From: Agrypnia vestita
Taxonomy: Eukaryota > Arthropoda > Insecta > Trichoptera > Phryganeidae
Direction of reading: 5' to 3'
Length of the DNA stretch: 64,000 nt
Assembly: GCA_016648135.1 (NCBI GenBank)
Contig: JADDOH010010118.1
Location: 1-64,000, forward strand
The position numbers were made by a program, and so were the translations under genes. Shown here in pieces: positions 44,805 through 55,371 of the stretch. Numbering within the stretch: the first letter of the stretch is position 1; every line of letters starts with the position of its first letter. Under the pieces are notes generated by a model. That model ran no database searches and was not told the origin of the DNA. It saw only the letters and a program-made list of their open reading frames with translations.

Positions 44805-45094
44805 GTAAACAAGATGTCTCTGTTCGATCCCCTTCCAATAAAATACTTACATTACTTCTATTTACTAATCTTTACTAGCGTCTCTTCAATTCACCGTTCA
44901 CTTTATTATTCCTTCGATACCGTCTCTAGAAAATCTGCTTCCAAATTATATTAATCCTCTCCTTTTTCCATTCCCCGTCCATCTACCCGAATATGTTTAA
45001 TGGCTGAATTTAGATTATTTATTTTTACATGGTGAAAATGGTGAAAATGACTGCTCCTCTTGAAATTACATTAATGACAAAATAGGTCGATTTA
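44805..45094. other. No gene seen
   Basis: AT-rich sequence; nothing recognised. Confidence 0.5.
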
Positions 45095-45355
45095 GACAAT
45101 CATATAAAAACCTATAGAATCAGACCGTTACAACACTACCTATTGTTTTCCACTCCTGGTATGTAGTATGCGAAAATACCTAATTCTTACTGGTACTCTC
45201 AAGTATAGATTAAATCGTTATTTCCATTTTTTGCATGTCATATAGTGTATAAGTATTCTATAATTTTTATGGTGCGAAGCGCCCTTGAGGTGAGTACTCA
45301 CAAAACGGCGCTATATAAACCATCCCATTATTATTATTATTTATTATTATTATTA
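45095..45355 (+). mobile_element. CR1/L2-type LINE 3' UTR
   Basis: Homologous in inverted orientation to 36775-37050: AATCAGACCGTTACAAC, GTTTTCCACTCCTGG, TGCGAAAATACCTAATT, GGTGAGTACTCAC, GGCGCTATATAAACC and an (ATT)n end. No coding part remains. Confidence 0.75.
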
Positions 45356-46575
45356 ATGTAAATGTATTAGATAGTTTAGTTTAATGTAAATTAAAATAAT
45401 CAAGTTGCACAACAAAAAACCGCCAGATCATTTAATAATAATAGGTGAATATTTTGCAAATCGTGAATTTTAAAACTACATATTTTTGGCATTTTTAAGA
45501 CCTCGCAGACGAAGATACAAAATGGAGAAAAATACCAAATTAGACCTAGAAACATTGCTATATCACAGTTATGAGCTAAACCTTAATTGTGACTGATACA
45601 GTGAATGGTATTCGATGGTAACAAATGGTGCAAGTGTCATTTCTTAAATAAACGGTGCTTTTTGTATACATTACCTGTTTGATATTTACAAATTATTTAA
45701 AACCAATCATTCTTTCATCTGTCTGTAGTAAGAAAACATTTTTTCTATGTATTTCACGCCAACATCTGTCTGTGCCTACAGACTTCATGATTTCAAGAAA
45801 AATGTCAAATACAACCACCATTTTCTGTATTCAAATCTAAGTAAACAGCCTTTAAAAAAAATGTCGCATATTTTTTGTTATTTTCGACTTCATCCAAAAA
45901 CACTTCCCCAAAAACGGTCTATTTTTGAACAAGGAAACGCGTGCACCGCCGACACACTCAACAAATGCTTTAAACCACAAAACAAACTAACAAATTTGAA
46001 CCTTAATGTATCTAAAATAACGTCCATATTCGCTCGCAAGAATCTGCCGACTTTTGACAGCAGAATGTTAGGGAATTTCAGGAAGAACTTAAAGTACAAT
46101 ATGCAAAATCCAGGGATTTGCCGGGAAACAAAGTAACCGAACGCTAGTAAATTACATTCATTGATCCGCGTTCGGATAAGATGTTCACTTTCATTTTTGT
46201 ACAGACAGGGCAGTTCAATTCTGTGTTGGTATAAAATCTAAAATTTTAATGGTGAAATATTTTAATTTTTTAAAACTAAACAAAACGGATGATGGTGGCC
46301 TGTGAAAATATATAGATGGATTTAGACTAAAGTTTAAATAAAATAGCCCAATGGCGTGTAGATTTAATAAACATTGGGACCCTTCAGCTAATGATTATTA
46401 GTTTTTTTGGGATTGTACTTAATTGAACTCGATTCTACTAGCTTATTCCAAGTCAAAGTATTTCTTTATTTCGGGTATGCTCTTACAAAGAAAAATGTCA
46501 ACGAGTTTCGAAATCGTATTCCCGAGGCGGCGCATGCATGTTGTTGTAGAGTTCAATGTATAGTTATTTGCATGG
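45356..46575. other. No gene recognised
   Basis: A 129-codon plus-strand frame (45747-46136) has no recognisable domain and AT-driven composition (many K, N, F). Its mixed composition near the end (C-F-K-P-Q-N-K-L-T-N-L-N-L-N) gives no homology. Left uncalled. Confidence 0.35.
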
Positions 46576-47260
46576 GTTATAATAAGTGATGCAACGAATA
46601 CTACTTTCACGAATACGAATACGAATATCAAACCTACTATTCGGCGAATACGAATACGAATAAGAATAATTCAATAAATAATAGAGTCCCCTAACAAAAC
46701 AAAATAAATTCGTCTAAATGACCCGGCTTTGTTTTGGAACGAGTTCACTAACAAGTCATGTACACAAACCTATATCTTTATTCTTTATAACAAAAACAAA
46801 TAAATAAAGTTATACCTACTCAAATTTAACTTACCAGATTTCTTATCGAAATGTTTCCAAATATCACTTTTTTCACACTTAAGAGAGGTCATGTTATTAG
46901 ATTTATTTTGAAATTATTTTATAAGAGTTAACACTTTTACAAACAACGGAAATAAAATGAAATGAACAACACGTATTACAAAACAAAAACTACATGGAAT
47001 GAGCACTTAACCTTTTTGAAAATCCAAAAAAACTAGATGAAAGAACTCATGTTATGCTGTGCAACAAGAAACAATTGACAGCTTGAGTTCCATAGAAAAA
47101 ATAATTTGAGAACTCAATAAATCCATTCATTCAATGTAATTTGCGTTGCATTCAGTTATAAATAGTTTATTTTTAATATTCGTAATGATATTCGTGATGA
47201 TATTCGGCGAATACGAATAATCGGTAAATGTCTACTATTCGTTGCATCACTAGTTATAAT
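46576..47260. mobile_element. hAT non-autonomous element with 8-bp target duplication
   Basis: The element 46584-47252 (669 bp) is flanked by GTTATAAT (46576-46583, 47253-47260). TIRs AAGTGATGCAACGAATA and TAGTGATGCAACGAATA fit hAT ends. Both subterminal regions carry repeated CGAATA units. The interior is AT-rich and non-coding. The perfect duplication implies a recent insertion. Confidence 0.88.
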
Positions 47261-47604
47261 TATACGCAGGCATGATAGTATAATAACATGATGATGCTGG
47301 TATTTTTGATCAGAAGCCCAACCTTGGCAGACCCCTGGCCGCCACGTCTGGATACCTGGAGCGAGCACGTGTTCCGGGGTCATGTGTCGGGCAGATTTCT
47401 CCATTATTTTTTTTGAACCCCAACCTTAAACAGGAAGCGCGCCGCTGCAGGAAGGGAAGGGGGCGCGTGCCCGCGAGGGAGGGTAGGAGCATCTCACCCC
47501 GAGCCTGGCTGCACGCGCGCCCCCAATCACATTACCTACAAGGAGGTACCTACCCAAGACCAAATGCAGTGCTACCTTAACACATTATGAATTATTTCAT
47601 TAAA
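47261..47604. other. GC-rich patch, function unknown
   Basis: 47420-47530 is very GC-rich (CGCGCCGCTGCAGGAAGG, TGCACGCGCGCCCCC). Short minus-strand frames are compositional. No gene called. Confidence 0.4.
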
Positions 47605-49240
47605 TAACTAGCCTACCCGCGTGGCTTTTGGTCATATTTTATCGATAATATTTTTATATATTAATTAACCTTAAGGCCTTCTTTCACCACTATTTAGAAT
47701 GGAATTTCAGGGTAGACATAGGCTATATAGTATCCCGTTAAAATAAAATGGCTTTTCGTGGTGACCCATTTTACAACTAAAGTCGACGAGAAAAAGGTGG
47801 AGCGACACGTTTTACACGAACGCTGTCTTCACGGTAGGAGATATTTAAAAACTGTCTATAGAGAAGTTGTAGAACTTAAAAAGTTCTATAAAAAAGTCTA
47901 CGATGACATATATCATTTATTGAATTGGCGTTAACTTTGTGGAATGACATTATAATTATATATAAATAAATAGATTACTTGTCTAAGACCACTAATGAGT
48001 TTAAGATGATTACATTACCGATGTTAACTACCGATGTTGTCATCAACGGGTGATGATTTAAACTAAAGTCGACGAGATGATGTTTAAATCATCACCCGTT
48101 GATGACAACATCGGTAGTTGTCGAAACTAGTTGTGTAATCATCTTAAATTCATTAGTGGTCTTAGACAAGTAATCTATTTATTTATATATAATTATGACA
48201 TATATCTGTATGTTAAGGCGGCACATTCACTGCAAATGCATATTTCGGCGTTTTTTTTACGAAAATGTGGGTTTTTATTATTCATTTATATCAGAATGTA
48301 TACTCTAGACTGCATTTTGAAATAACTTAGATAGAACCTTTGTTATCATATAAAAGTAATAAACTGGATATTACTTGCAATAATTAATAAAATATTAGCA
48401 TTAATTGACAGGTCGCGGCCAAAAAAAAAGTTTTTAGTGTCCTAGGCGGCGCTAATTTTTTATGAATATTTATATGTACGCATAATATGTTGTTTATACG
48501 TATAAAGTATACTTCATTATCTAGAATTTTTACTAAGGAAATCAAGAAATATTCAATATTAATAAAGTTATAATGTTTTAAATTTGCAAATTTTTTTTTA
48601 CGGTTTTTGTTGATTTTAAAACGATTTTTATGTATGTAAAGAGATGATTTTAAACAGTATATTCTATGTATTCCCGTATTTTGAGGCTTTACTCACTTAT
48701 AGTTAGTTCTTTTATAAAAATACCTTAATTAATATTTAAAAATAAAAATTCCAAAGTATGAAATGCGTCAATAAATGACGTAATTATAAAACAGAATTCC
48801 CTTGGCAGCGGCATCATTTATTGGCACATTTTGTACTTTGGAATTTTTATTTTTAAATAATACCTAATTGAGGTGTTTTTATGAAAAAAAAACTTACTTT
48901 TGATATATATGAATAATAAAAACCCACATTTTCATAAAAAACGCTAAAATACGCATTTGCAGTGAATGTGCCGACTTAACATATAGATATATGTCATCGT
49001 AGACTTTTTTAGAGAACTTTTCGAGTTCTACAACTTCTCTATAGACAGTTTTTAAATATTTCCTACCGTGAAGACGGCGTTCGTAAAAAACGCATCGCTC
49101 CACCATTTTCTCGTCGACTTTAGTTGTAAAATGGGTCACCACGAAAAGCCATTTTAATTTAACGGGATACTATATAGCCTATGTCCACCCTGAAAGTCCA
49201 TTCTAAATATTGGTGAAAAGAATTTTTGAAATAGGATTAG
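47605..49240. mobile_element. FB-C complex foldback with nested palindromes
   Basis: The outer arms are 47675-47914 plus 48207-48310 on the left and 48880-49240 on the right (TTTAGAATGG, CAGGGTRGACATAGGCTATA, then CGTGGTGACCCATTTTAC). Into the left arm a second palindromic element (47915-48196) is inserted with a GACATATATC duplication (47905-47914, 48197-48206). A third palindrome (arms 48726-48779 and 48812-48867) lies in the loop. A CTAGCCTACCCGCGTGGC motif precedes the left arm. No gene. Confidence 0.8.
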
Positions 49241-49414
49241 TATTTTAGGAGACTACCTCCTAAATCCAAACTTTATCTCTTTATATATTAGTATCTATTG
49301 ATTTATATGGTTGCGAACGCAATTTTTTTTAAAATTATTTTTTCTAAGTAAATTTGTGACTAAGAGAATAGGGAAAAAATAACGTTAACATTTTTATGCC
49401 ATGCTATAATATAT

Positions 49415-49890
49415 TTGTAAATGGGAAAGTAGGTATGGAAATCTTTTTTGGGCGTTCGTAGGGCTTACAACTACCGCATCTATAAAATTTTTGGAAGTTG
49501 TGTATATGTTTAACTTTTTATATAAAAGTTTATGATTTGATTGGATATTATAATTAAACATGGTAATCCCAATTATATCTCATAATTTCGTTGCATGTCC
49601 GTCCGTCGTAACTTCGTGTAACGTCCGTAACTTCTTTATAGTATAAAAACATTTTTCTTATTCTTTTATCTTTTTTTTGTAATTAAATAAATACTTATTC
49701 AGACGGGTTACAGCTAGTATCATAAATAAATAAATGAATTGATGGGGTGTCTCAAAGGTGATGATGAGCAATATTGGTCCATTATCTCAAGATGTGACTA
49801 ATGGAAGATGTTCCTTGGCGATAAAATCCAGTATTGTGTTCTTGAAAAATTTTAAGATACTCTAAATATTCTGAATAAAATGTTTAAGTT
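49415..49890 (+). repeat. R2 repeat copy with an inserted repeat
   Basis: 49415-49510 (GGGAAAGTAGGTATGG, GTAGGGCTTACAAC) and 49742-49890 (ATCCAGTATTGTG, AATATTCTGAATAAAATG) are the two ends of R2. The middle, to about 49720, ends GACGGGTTACAGCTAGTAT, a minus-strand ACTAGC-family terminus. Confidence 0.6.
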
Positions 49891-51588
49891 TTACTTTTTT
49901 TCTCTATGTATGTGCAACAGATATACATGAGTGTGTTTTATTGACAATTATTTATTTTCAACAATAAGAAGGCATCACAGAAAAAACTGCTCTGAAAAGC
50001 TTCGAATTTCATTGAGAGAGTGGGAGCTATTTTTACTTGTCAATATACACTCATTGTGTTAAAGTGATCGATTGGAATATTAAAGAGATGAAATTAAAGT
50101 TTTTTTTTATGACCGTTGTATTCATAAAGCGTTACATTTAGTTATTATTAACTTGTAATAAAATGTTCTTTTTTGAATTTTGATTTGCAGTCTGAAAATA
50201 TGTCTATATTGATTTACGAACGAAGAATATTATAAGTTCTAATGAGTCTTGATATTGTATTAAATTAGATATTTTCTACGATCTCTTTCCATTAAGGTAG
50301 AAATCATTAAACACCTGGGCAAATCATTAAATGAGTAACTTTCTTTTCAAAGTCCAAAATCCTTCTTCTCCCACTGTTTCCTGAATTGCATTTTTTTCTT
50401 TTATTCCTTTCTTTTGAGTCGCATTATTTGATTTTTGAAACTTATCTTGTTATATTTTTTTAGTTTCAAAGTACCTACTTATATTTCTTCCTGTAACAAC
50501 TGTATGTTTCAAATAAATAAAATATCAGTATTTGCAACATATTGTACCTATATTATACAAAAACCTCTGAATCTTGGTAAGTTTAATTGATGGCTTGGTA
50601 AGATGTTCCATGTCTCTAGTCTCTTCAGACCTAGAACATCCTCCATGTCTCTGGTGTCTCTAGATCCCCTGTCTGGTAAGACAATCCTTGTCGCGTCTCA
50701 GATATGGTTTTGGGGAGGACTTCCTGAGACATCCCAGGGATGAAAACCCTGCAATAAAATTCTGACACTTCCAAGCTGGAATTGGTTAGTTTTACCACAT
50801 ATTGCCTTATCTATAGACAGGGATGATGGTAGAACCCTTGCTTTCTCGACCATCCTATCTGGATGGCCTGTTAAACCAAATGTTAAGGACAGGAATGTGA
50901 AGAGGTGAACATATTATAAACAATACTTTTTAAGAATATACTTTAATCAAGTCATAAATAATACAATCTGCTTAAATTTTCTTTACAATAATTTAGATAT
51001 CTTTAGTTTAACAATTTTACATTGAATATAAACTGCATTCATCGAACATTGCAGGAATTTTTAAGGGCTCTAAATTTTATTTATCATAAATTAAGGTTTT
51101 TTGGAACGCCATTTCTCAATAAAAATATACATAGATAGCAGATTTTATTTTACTTAACCTAAAAAACCCCGATTAGATTTTTAAGTATTTGGTATATTTT
51201 TTCTGTTACAATATTTTTTATTCATCTTATTACTAATCATATTAAAAGTAGGGTATCCAAGAAATGAGAAAAAAACTATTTTTATTATTATTAAAAAAAT
51301 ATTTTTAAGCATTCGCATTTGGCTTGTTGAATACTCGAATTAAACAAAGTATACATTATGTGGAATAGTTGTAGAACAGGATACGCTCAGCTGTCAATTT
51401 AATTCAAATTAAAAAATATTCAAACTATCAATTATATAACCCCTAAACTCCCACTAAAGCCAGTCAGTCTTTTTTTGTATTAACACATTTGGCCCCCTTC
51501 AAAAAATAAATCACTTTAGCAATAATTTCATGGCACCACACAAAAGTATTCAAAAATCAAAATATGAAAAAATATATAATCACAAACA
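49891..51588. other. No gene recognised; denser segment 50580-50900
   Basis: AT-rich, apart from 50580-50900 which is more balanced, with repeated ATGTCTCTRGT units (about 50611 and 50645). It has no open frame and no second copy here. It lies downstream of hb and could hold regulatory or unknown sequence. Confidence 0.4.
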
Positions 51589-52565
51589 CATTTTTATTAA
51601 AATGTCATCAAAATTTTAATAAAATATATTTACATATTAACCATAATTCCCAAATCTTATGTACTAAAATATTTGAAATATGAATACTTTGGATAGTGTC
51701 ACTCGATTTGCGGACATTTCCGCAAACCTTTATCAAAAAAGAAAAAAAAGTTTATAAAAATATTTACATCATATAATTGATACATTCATTTGATACAAGA
51801 TTAACGCATTTTTCGGGGAATCTTAACATCTAAACAATAATGATTATACAATCACTTAGCTTTAAATATCCCTTAAAAAGTTATTAAATTCACAAAAATT
51901 TCTCAGACTTCAATAATAATAAAAATTAATCAATCTATGGTTATAATTATCAAGAATATTGCAATCAATCAATCAGTTAGCTATAATTACAAACACTGAA
52001 TTATTTTCAAGTGTTTAAACATTGACTCGACTTGCAAAATAAAATTCAAATGAAAGTTTGTAAATAAAATTACCTTAATGTACTCGATTTTAATTTCACA
52101 AATTCGTAATATTATTACTGAAACTCGTTTCAAGGCAAACCGCATGTCTTTACCGTACCCGATTTCTCCGAACGTGAAAAATATTTACATCTACAAAACC
52201 TAAATCTAAATATGAGATACAATGACAAAAATACATATTTGTAAACAGTATTATTAAATGTTTCAACAATGGAGCACATTGCACTGTTGATTATTTAGTA
52301 ACAAAGATCAAAGATAACCAAATGAGAAAAAACAATGGATAAAGTAAAAAAATGAAGTGATAAATCAAGAAATGCTTGCATGTTTACACAACGCCGATTA
52401 TTTTGTTTCTAACTAAATCAAAAATCAATCCAGAATTTATTGCGTGACAGAGATCTTATTAAATTCATTTTTAAGCTTTGATTTGTATTTGACTAGAGAA
52501 AGAAACATTCGCAAAGAACCCTTAATTTTATAATATGTACAGAAAATGAGATGCATTGGACCAAA
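51589..52565 (-). promoter_or_regulatory. hb 3' UTR (inferred) with Pumilio sites and poly(A) signals
   Basis: AT-rich sequence after the hb stop. Candidate poly(A) signals (AATAAA on the minus strand) lie at 52436-52441 and 51593-51598; the latter gives a UTR of about 970 nt. UGUANAUA Pumilio sites are at 52534-52541 (UGUACAUA, 25 nt past the stop), 52182-52189, 51761-51768 and 51627-51634 (all UGUAAAUA). Drosophila hb mRNA is repressed by Pumilio/Nanos through such sites. I saw no convincing GUUGU box A beside them. The true 3' end needs transcript data. Confidence 0.55.
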
Positions 52566-54245
52566 TTAAGAATGTTGAGCCCTCGCGATGTGGACAAAGA
52601 AGGCCACCTTATCCGAGGTCCCCTCTCCACACATGTTGCAAGTGAACGGATTGTTGAATCCGTGGTACCCCATGTGCATGGTGTACAAGATGATATCCTT
52701 GAAGATGATGTCGCAAAACTGGCAACTAAAACTCTCCTTGGCCGGCTTGGGTACACTGTTGTAAAGATCTGCCGTCGGTTTGAGAGTGACTTTGTTGGCT
52801 TTGGCTTCCTTGTCGGCCTCGTATTTATTTTTGATCGATTCGTAGACCTCGCTCTGCAGATCCACCTGGATCTCCACAGTTTCGGGCTCGCTGTTCTTCA
52901 GCTGCGTAAGGATGTCGGAGGTGTTTTCGCGGTGGTTGTTATCGTCGGCCTGCTCCACTCGCGGCACGGACCTGTCCAGTTTGAAAGCGCGTCCTTTACG
53001 GCGGTTCTTCTGGTTCGCGACCGGAGTCGGAGTTGCCGGACTGCTGGAGTCTTGCTTACCAGCGGCGCTGGTCAAATCCAAGGCGTCGAAATTGTCGATT
53101 TCCTCGCGGGGCGAAGAATGGACGCTCTGGTGGGAAGAGTAAGAAGACCTCGGAGAGTGATCGTCGGTGGTGGGCGAGCTGTGAGGCAGAGTGGTCGGGA
53201 GACTCGGAGGATTCGGAGAACTCTGACCGAATTCGGAGAAGAACCGCTGTGACAGGTTACGGATGTTCTTCATCGGATTGTTTATATCCTTCGGTGGAGA
53301 GGAAGATATTTCCGAAGGTTTTGCGTTATTCAGCGGATCGGGCATATTGTTGTTGTTCGGGAAGAGCATCGAGTGCGGCAACAGGGATCCGTAGGCGAAA
53401 TTGACGAACGGGTGAACGGAACCTTGAAACAGAGGATGCTGCACAGGAATGTTGTTATTGGCGGTGTCCTCCTTCATCTGAGCCCTCTGCTTGGGTCCGC
53501 GACGGGTTCCGTACACGTCAATGATGGGGAGAGGGTTCGGCGTGCCGTCCTGGTTCAGCACCATGGCCGGCTGGTGCTCGTACTTCCTCAGGTGCAGCTT
53601 CAGGGAATGGCAGTACTTGGTAGCGTAGTTGCAATCGACGCACCTGTATTGGTAAACGTTGGAGTGCGACTTCAGGTGAGAGTTGAGCATGGATTTGTTC
53701 ACGCAGGAATACGAGCATTTATTACACTGGAAGGGTTTGGATCCGATGTGGTTCCTCATGTGGTATTCCAAGTGGTGCTTGTATTCCGTTACGAAGGGGC
53801 ACTTCTGGCAGTTGAGCATCCTCTCCGGCTTGATGTGGGTCTTGGTGTGATCCCAGAAGTCCAGCTTGGTGACCGCCACGAACTCGCACTGCTTGCACTT
53901 GAAGGTTTTGACCTTTCCGTGGGAGTTGACGGCGGGGACCCTTAGGCCGGGCTCCTCGTCTCCCTCGGGCGAGGACTCTCCAGGGCTGGGCAGGGAAGAG
54001 TTCGCCCACGGCGGGGACGGCGACGGGGACTTGGGCGGCGTGACGGCCGCGTGCAGCTGGGCCTGCGCGGGGCGGCCCGCGGGGGAGGGCTCGAAGGGGG
54101 GGGTGAGGGGATGGAAGGTGGAGGGGGGGCTGCGCGGGGCGGGGGGCGAGCCGCGGGAGGAGGACGAGGGGGAGGAGCTGTGGAAGCCCTCCGAGTTGCT
54201 GGACAGGAAGCCGTTCCCCATTGAAGGCTCCATTGGCTCTTGTTT
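52566..54245 (-). CDS. hb: Hunchback, main coding exon (residues 23-581)
   Basis: Hunchback is a nuclear C2H2 zinc-finger repressor/activator that patterns the insect trunk and times neuroblast fates. This exon encodes 559 residues and a stop. Counting from the internal Met at 54233, a Ser/Pro-rich N-terminal part has HPLTPPFEP (41-49) and VTPPKSP (64-70), both close to Drosophila Hb. [11 protein letters not shown] leads into four DNA-binding fingers at 111-133, 142-162, 168-190 and 196-220 (53574-53903), with the linker GTRRGPK. The middle holds DALDLT and the basic box [10 protein letters not shown] (411-420). Two C-terminal dimerisation fingers lie at 502-524 and 530-554, ending HIARAQHS. 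All C2H2 ligands are present. The exon starts after a TTTTTTTCCACAG acceptor at 54246 and opens K-Q-E-P-M. It is GC-rich against AT-rich flanks. The long plus-strand frames here are shadows. Confidence 0.97.
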   Translation of the reverse strand, partial: KQEPMEPSMGNGFLSSNSEGFHSSSPSSSSRGSPPAPRSPPSTFHPLTPPFEPSPAGRPAQAQLHAAVTPPKSPSPSPPWANSSLPSPGESSPEGDEEPGLRVPAVNSHGKVKTFKCKQCEFVAVTKLDFWDHTKTHIKPERMLNCQKCPFVTEYKHHLEYHMRNHIGSKPFQCNKCSYSCVNKSMLNSHLKSHSNVYQYRCVDCNYATKYCHSLKLHLRKYEHQPAMVLNQDGTPNPLPIIDVYGTRRGPKQRAQMKEDTANNNIPVQHPLFQGSVHPFVNFAYGSLLPHSMLFPNNNNMPDPLNNAKPSEISSSPPKDINNPMKNIRNLSQRFFSEFGQSSPNPPSLPTTLPHSSPTTDDHSPRSSYSSHQSVHSSPREEIDNFDALDLTSAAGKQDSSSPATPTPVANQKNRRKGRAFKLDRSVPRVEQADDNNHRENTSDILTQLKNSEPETVEIQVDLQSEVYESIKNKYEADKEAKANKVTLKPTADLYNSVPKPAKESFSCQFCDIIFKDIILYTMHMGYHGFNNPFTCNMCGEGTSDKVAFFVHIARAQHS

Positions 54246-55238
54246 CTGTGGAAAAAAATAACAATCGTGAATCTAACTATCGAGTACCCATCTCAATCTA
54301 ATCTATTGACATTGTTTATTAAACTCCTGGTAGGTGCGCGGATATAAAAGCAAAGGCAGCATTATCCCAATGAGGTGTTTCTGAGATAAATACAAAAAAC
54401 CTATCATACTCAAGTATCTATGAAACAGAAGTATATGTTATTGGAAATAAGTTTTTAAAAACAATGGCCACCTCAGCTTCCCTTTAATAAATGTGTATAA
54501 ATAAATATTTAACTTATTGCTGTGTTTTCTAGAAAATAGTGGGCATTGCTGCTTTTTCTATTTAAATAATTGTATATTGCTGTTTCAGTCTAAAATCGAC
54601 ATCAACTCTCACTTTAGTATGAAGCACATTGTCACACCATCATCTGACCATTCATCCGTCATTCAACCAATCAACCCCAAAGGGTTGATTAGTTAAAGTC
54701 TGGTTAAACATGGCGAGATTTACTGTATTTACTTTTAAACGTGATTTCGGAAGAGATCGGATTCGGAAGAGAATATCTATGATTCAGTCCATTCTAAATC
54801 GGTTATCTGTGACTGCATTAAAAACTTTTTTGGAAATTGCCGCAATTGCGTTTACAATCGTCATATATGATCATCGAATATGAATGATGTATTGTACATA
54901 TACTACATGGCTAATAAATATTTTGCTACGTGTGCACCACAAACAACGCGGTCCATTTGGCTTCAATGTTCCGGCAAAAGAGGCCATTTCTTTTAGTGTT
55001 TCAATCACTTTGTGAGCCACGATCGTGTCTGTCTCCAGTTCTTCCTGATCAAAGGAAGCACTTCTTTTCGCAAGATTCTAACATCCTACTTTCGAGGTTG
55101 AAGTAACCTCGTAACTCCACCATTCATTTTCGGAAAACCAGAAAAAAAAATGAAAATGCTGAACTTACAATGTGGTGAACCGGTCTCCACCATTCATTTT
55201 CGGAAAACCAGAAAAAAAAATGAAAATGCTGAACTTAC
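54246..55238 (-). other. hb: hb coding intron (~993 bp)
   Basis: Donor ATT|GTAAG at the high-coordinate end, acceptor TTTTTTTCCACAG at the low end, phase 0. It contains an R3 repeat (54327-54605) and one copy of the 70-bp duplication that includes a second GTAAG donor (55164-55168). Confidence 0.85.
54327..54605 (+). repeat. R3 repeat copy inside the hb intron
   Basis: TAAAAGCAAAGGCAGCATTA, CTGAGATAAATACAAAAAAC and CTTATTGCTGTGT match 30640-30905. Opposite orientation to hb. Confidence 0.65.
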
Positions 55239-55254
55239 AATGTGGTGAACCGGT
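55115..55254. repeat. Perfect 70-bp tandem duplication over the hb 5' splice site
   Basis: 55115-55184 and 55185-55254 are identical in every base I compared, including a run of nine A. Each copy holds the last 16 coding bases of the small exon, the GTAAG donor and the start of the intron. Confidence 0.95.
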
Positions 55255-55305
55255 CCCCAGGGCATGACAGGCGCGCGTAGAACGGTGGGGTCCCAGCTGA
55301 GCATG
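55239..55305 (-). CDS. hb: Hunchback, small first coding exon (residues 1-22)
   Basis: On the minus strand an acceptor TTTTTTGTTACAG is followed by C and then ATG at 55304. The 22 codons read M-L-S-W-D-P-T-V-L-R, then APVMPWGPVHHI, and end at ATT|GTAAGT. Splicing to 54245 keeps phase 0 and yields the junction I-K-Q-E-P-M. Drosophila Hb likewise starts M-x-x-W and reaches I-K-Q-E-P about 30 residues in, so this is very probably the true N terminus. The acceptor 1 nt before the ATG implies at least one upstream 5' UTR exon, which I could not place. A LINE D insertion starts only about 130 bp upstream, on the other strand. Confidence 0.85.
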
Positions 55306-55371
55306 CTGTAACAAAAAAAATCACAAAATAAGTATAGTATCAAGATAAATCACAGATGCCTCATCTTTAAA

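Noticed and set aside
44294..44812. 172-codon minus-strand frame rich in L and S
   Set aside because: It is the shadow of the LINE E frame; a hydrophobic look is typical of such antisense readings.
52551..54261. Long plus-strand open frames (233, 190, 131, 123 codons) over hb
   Set aside because: They are antisense shadows of GC-rich hb codons. The minus-strand frame has six conserved zinc fingers.
53518..54264. Alternative minus-strand frames (66 and 180 codons) overlapping hb
   Set aside because: They are +1/+2 shadows; the 180-codon frame starts within the intron and splice acceptor and has no domain.
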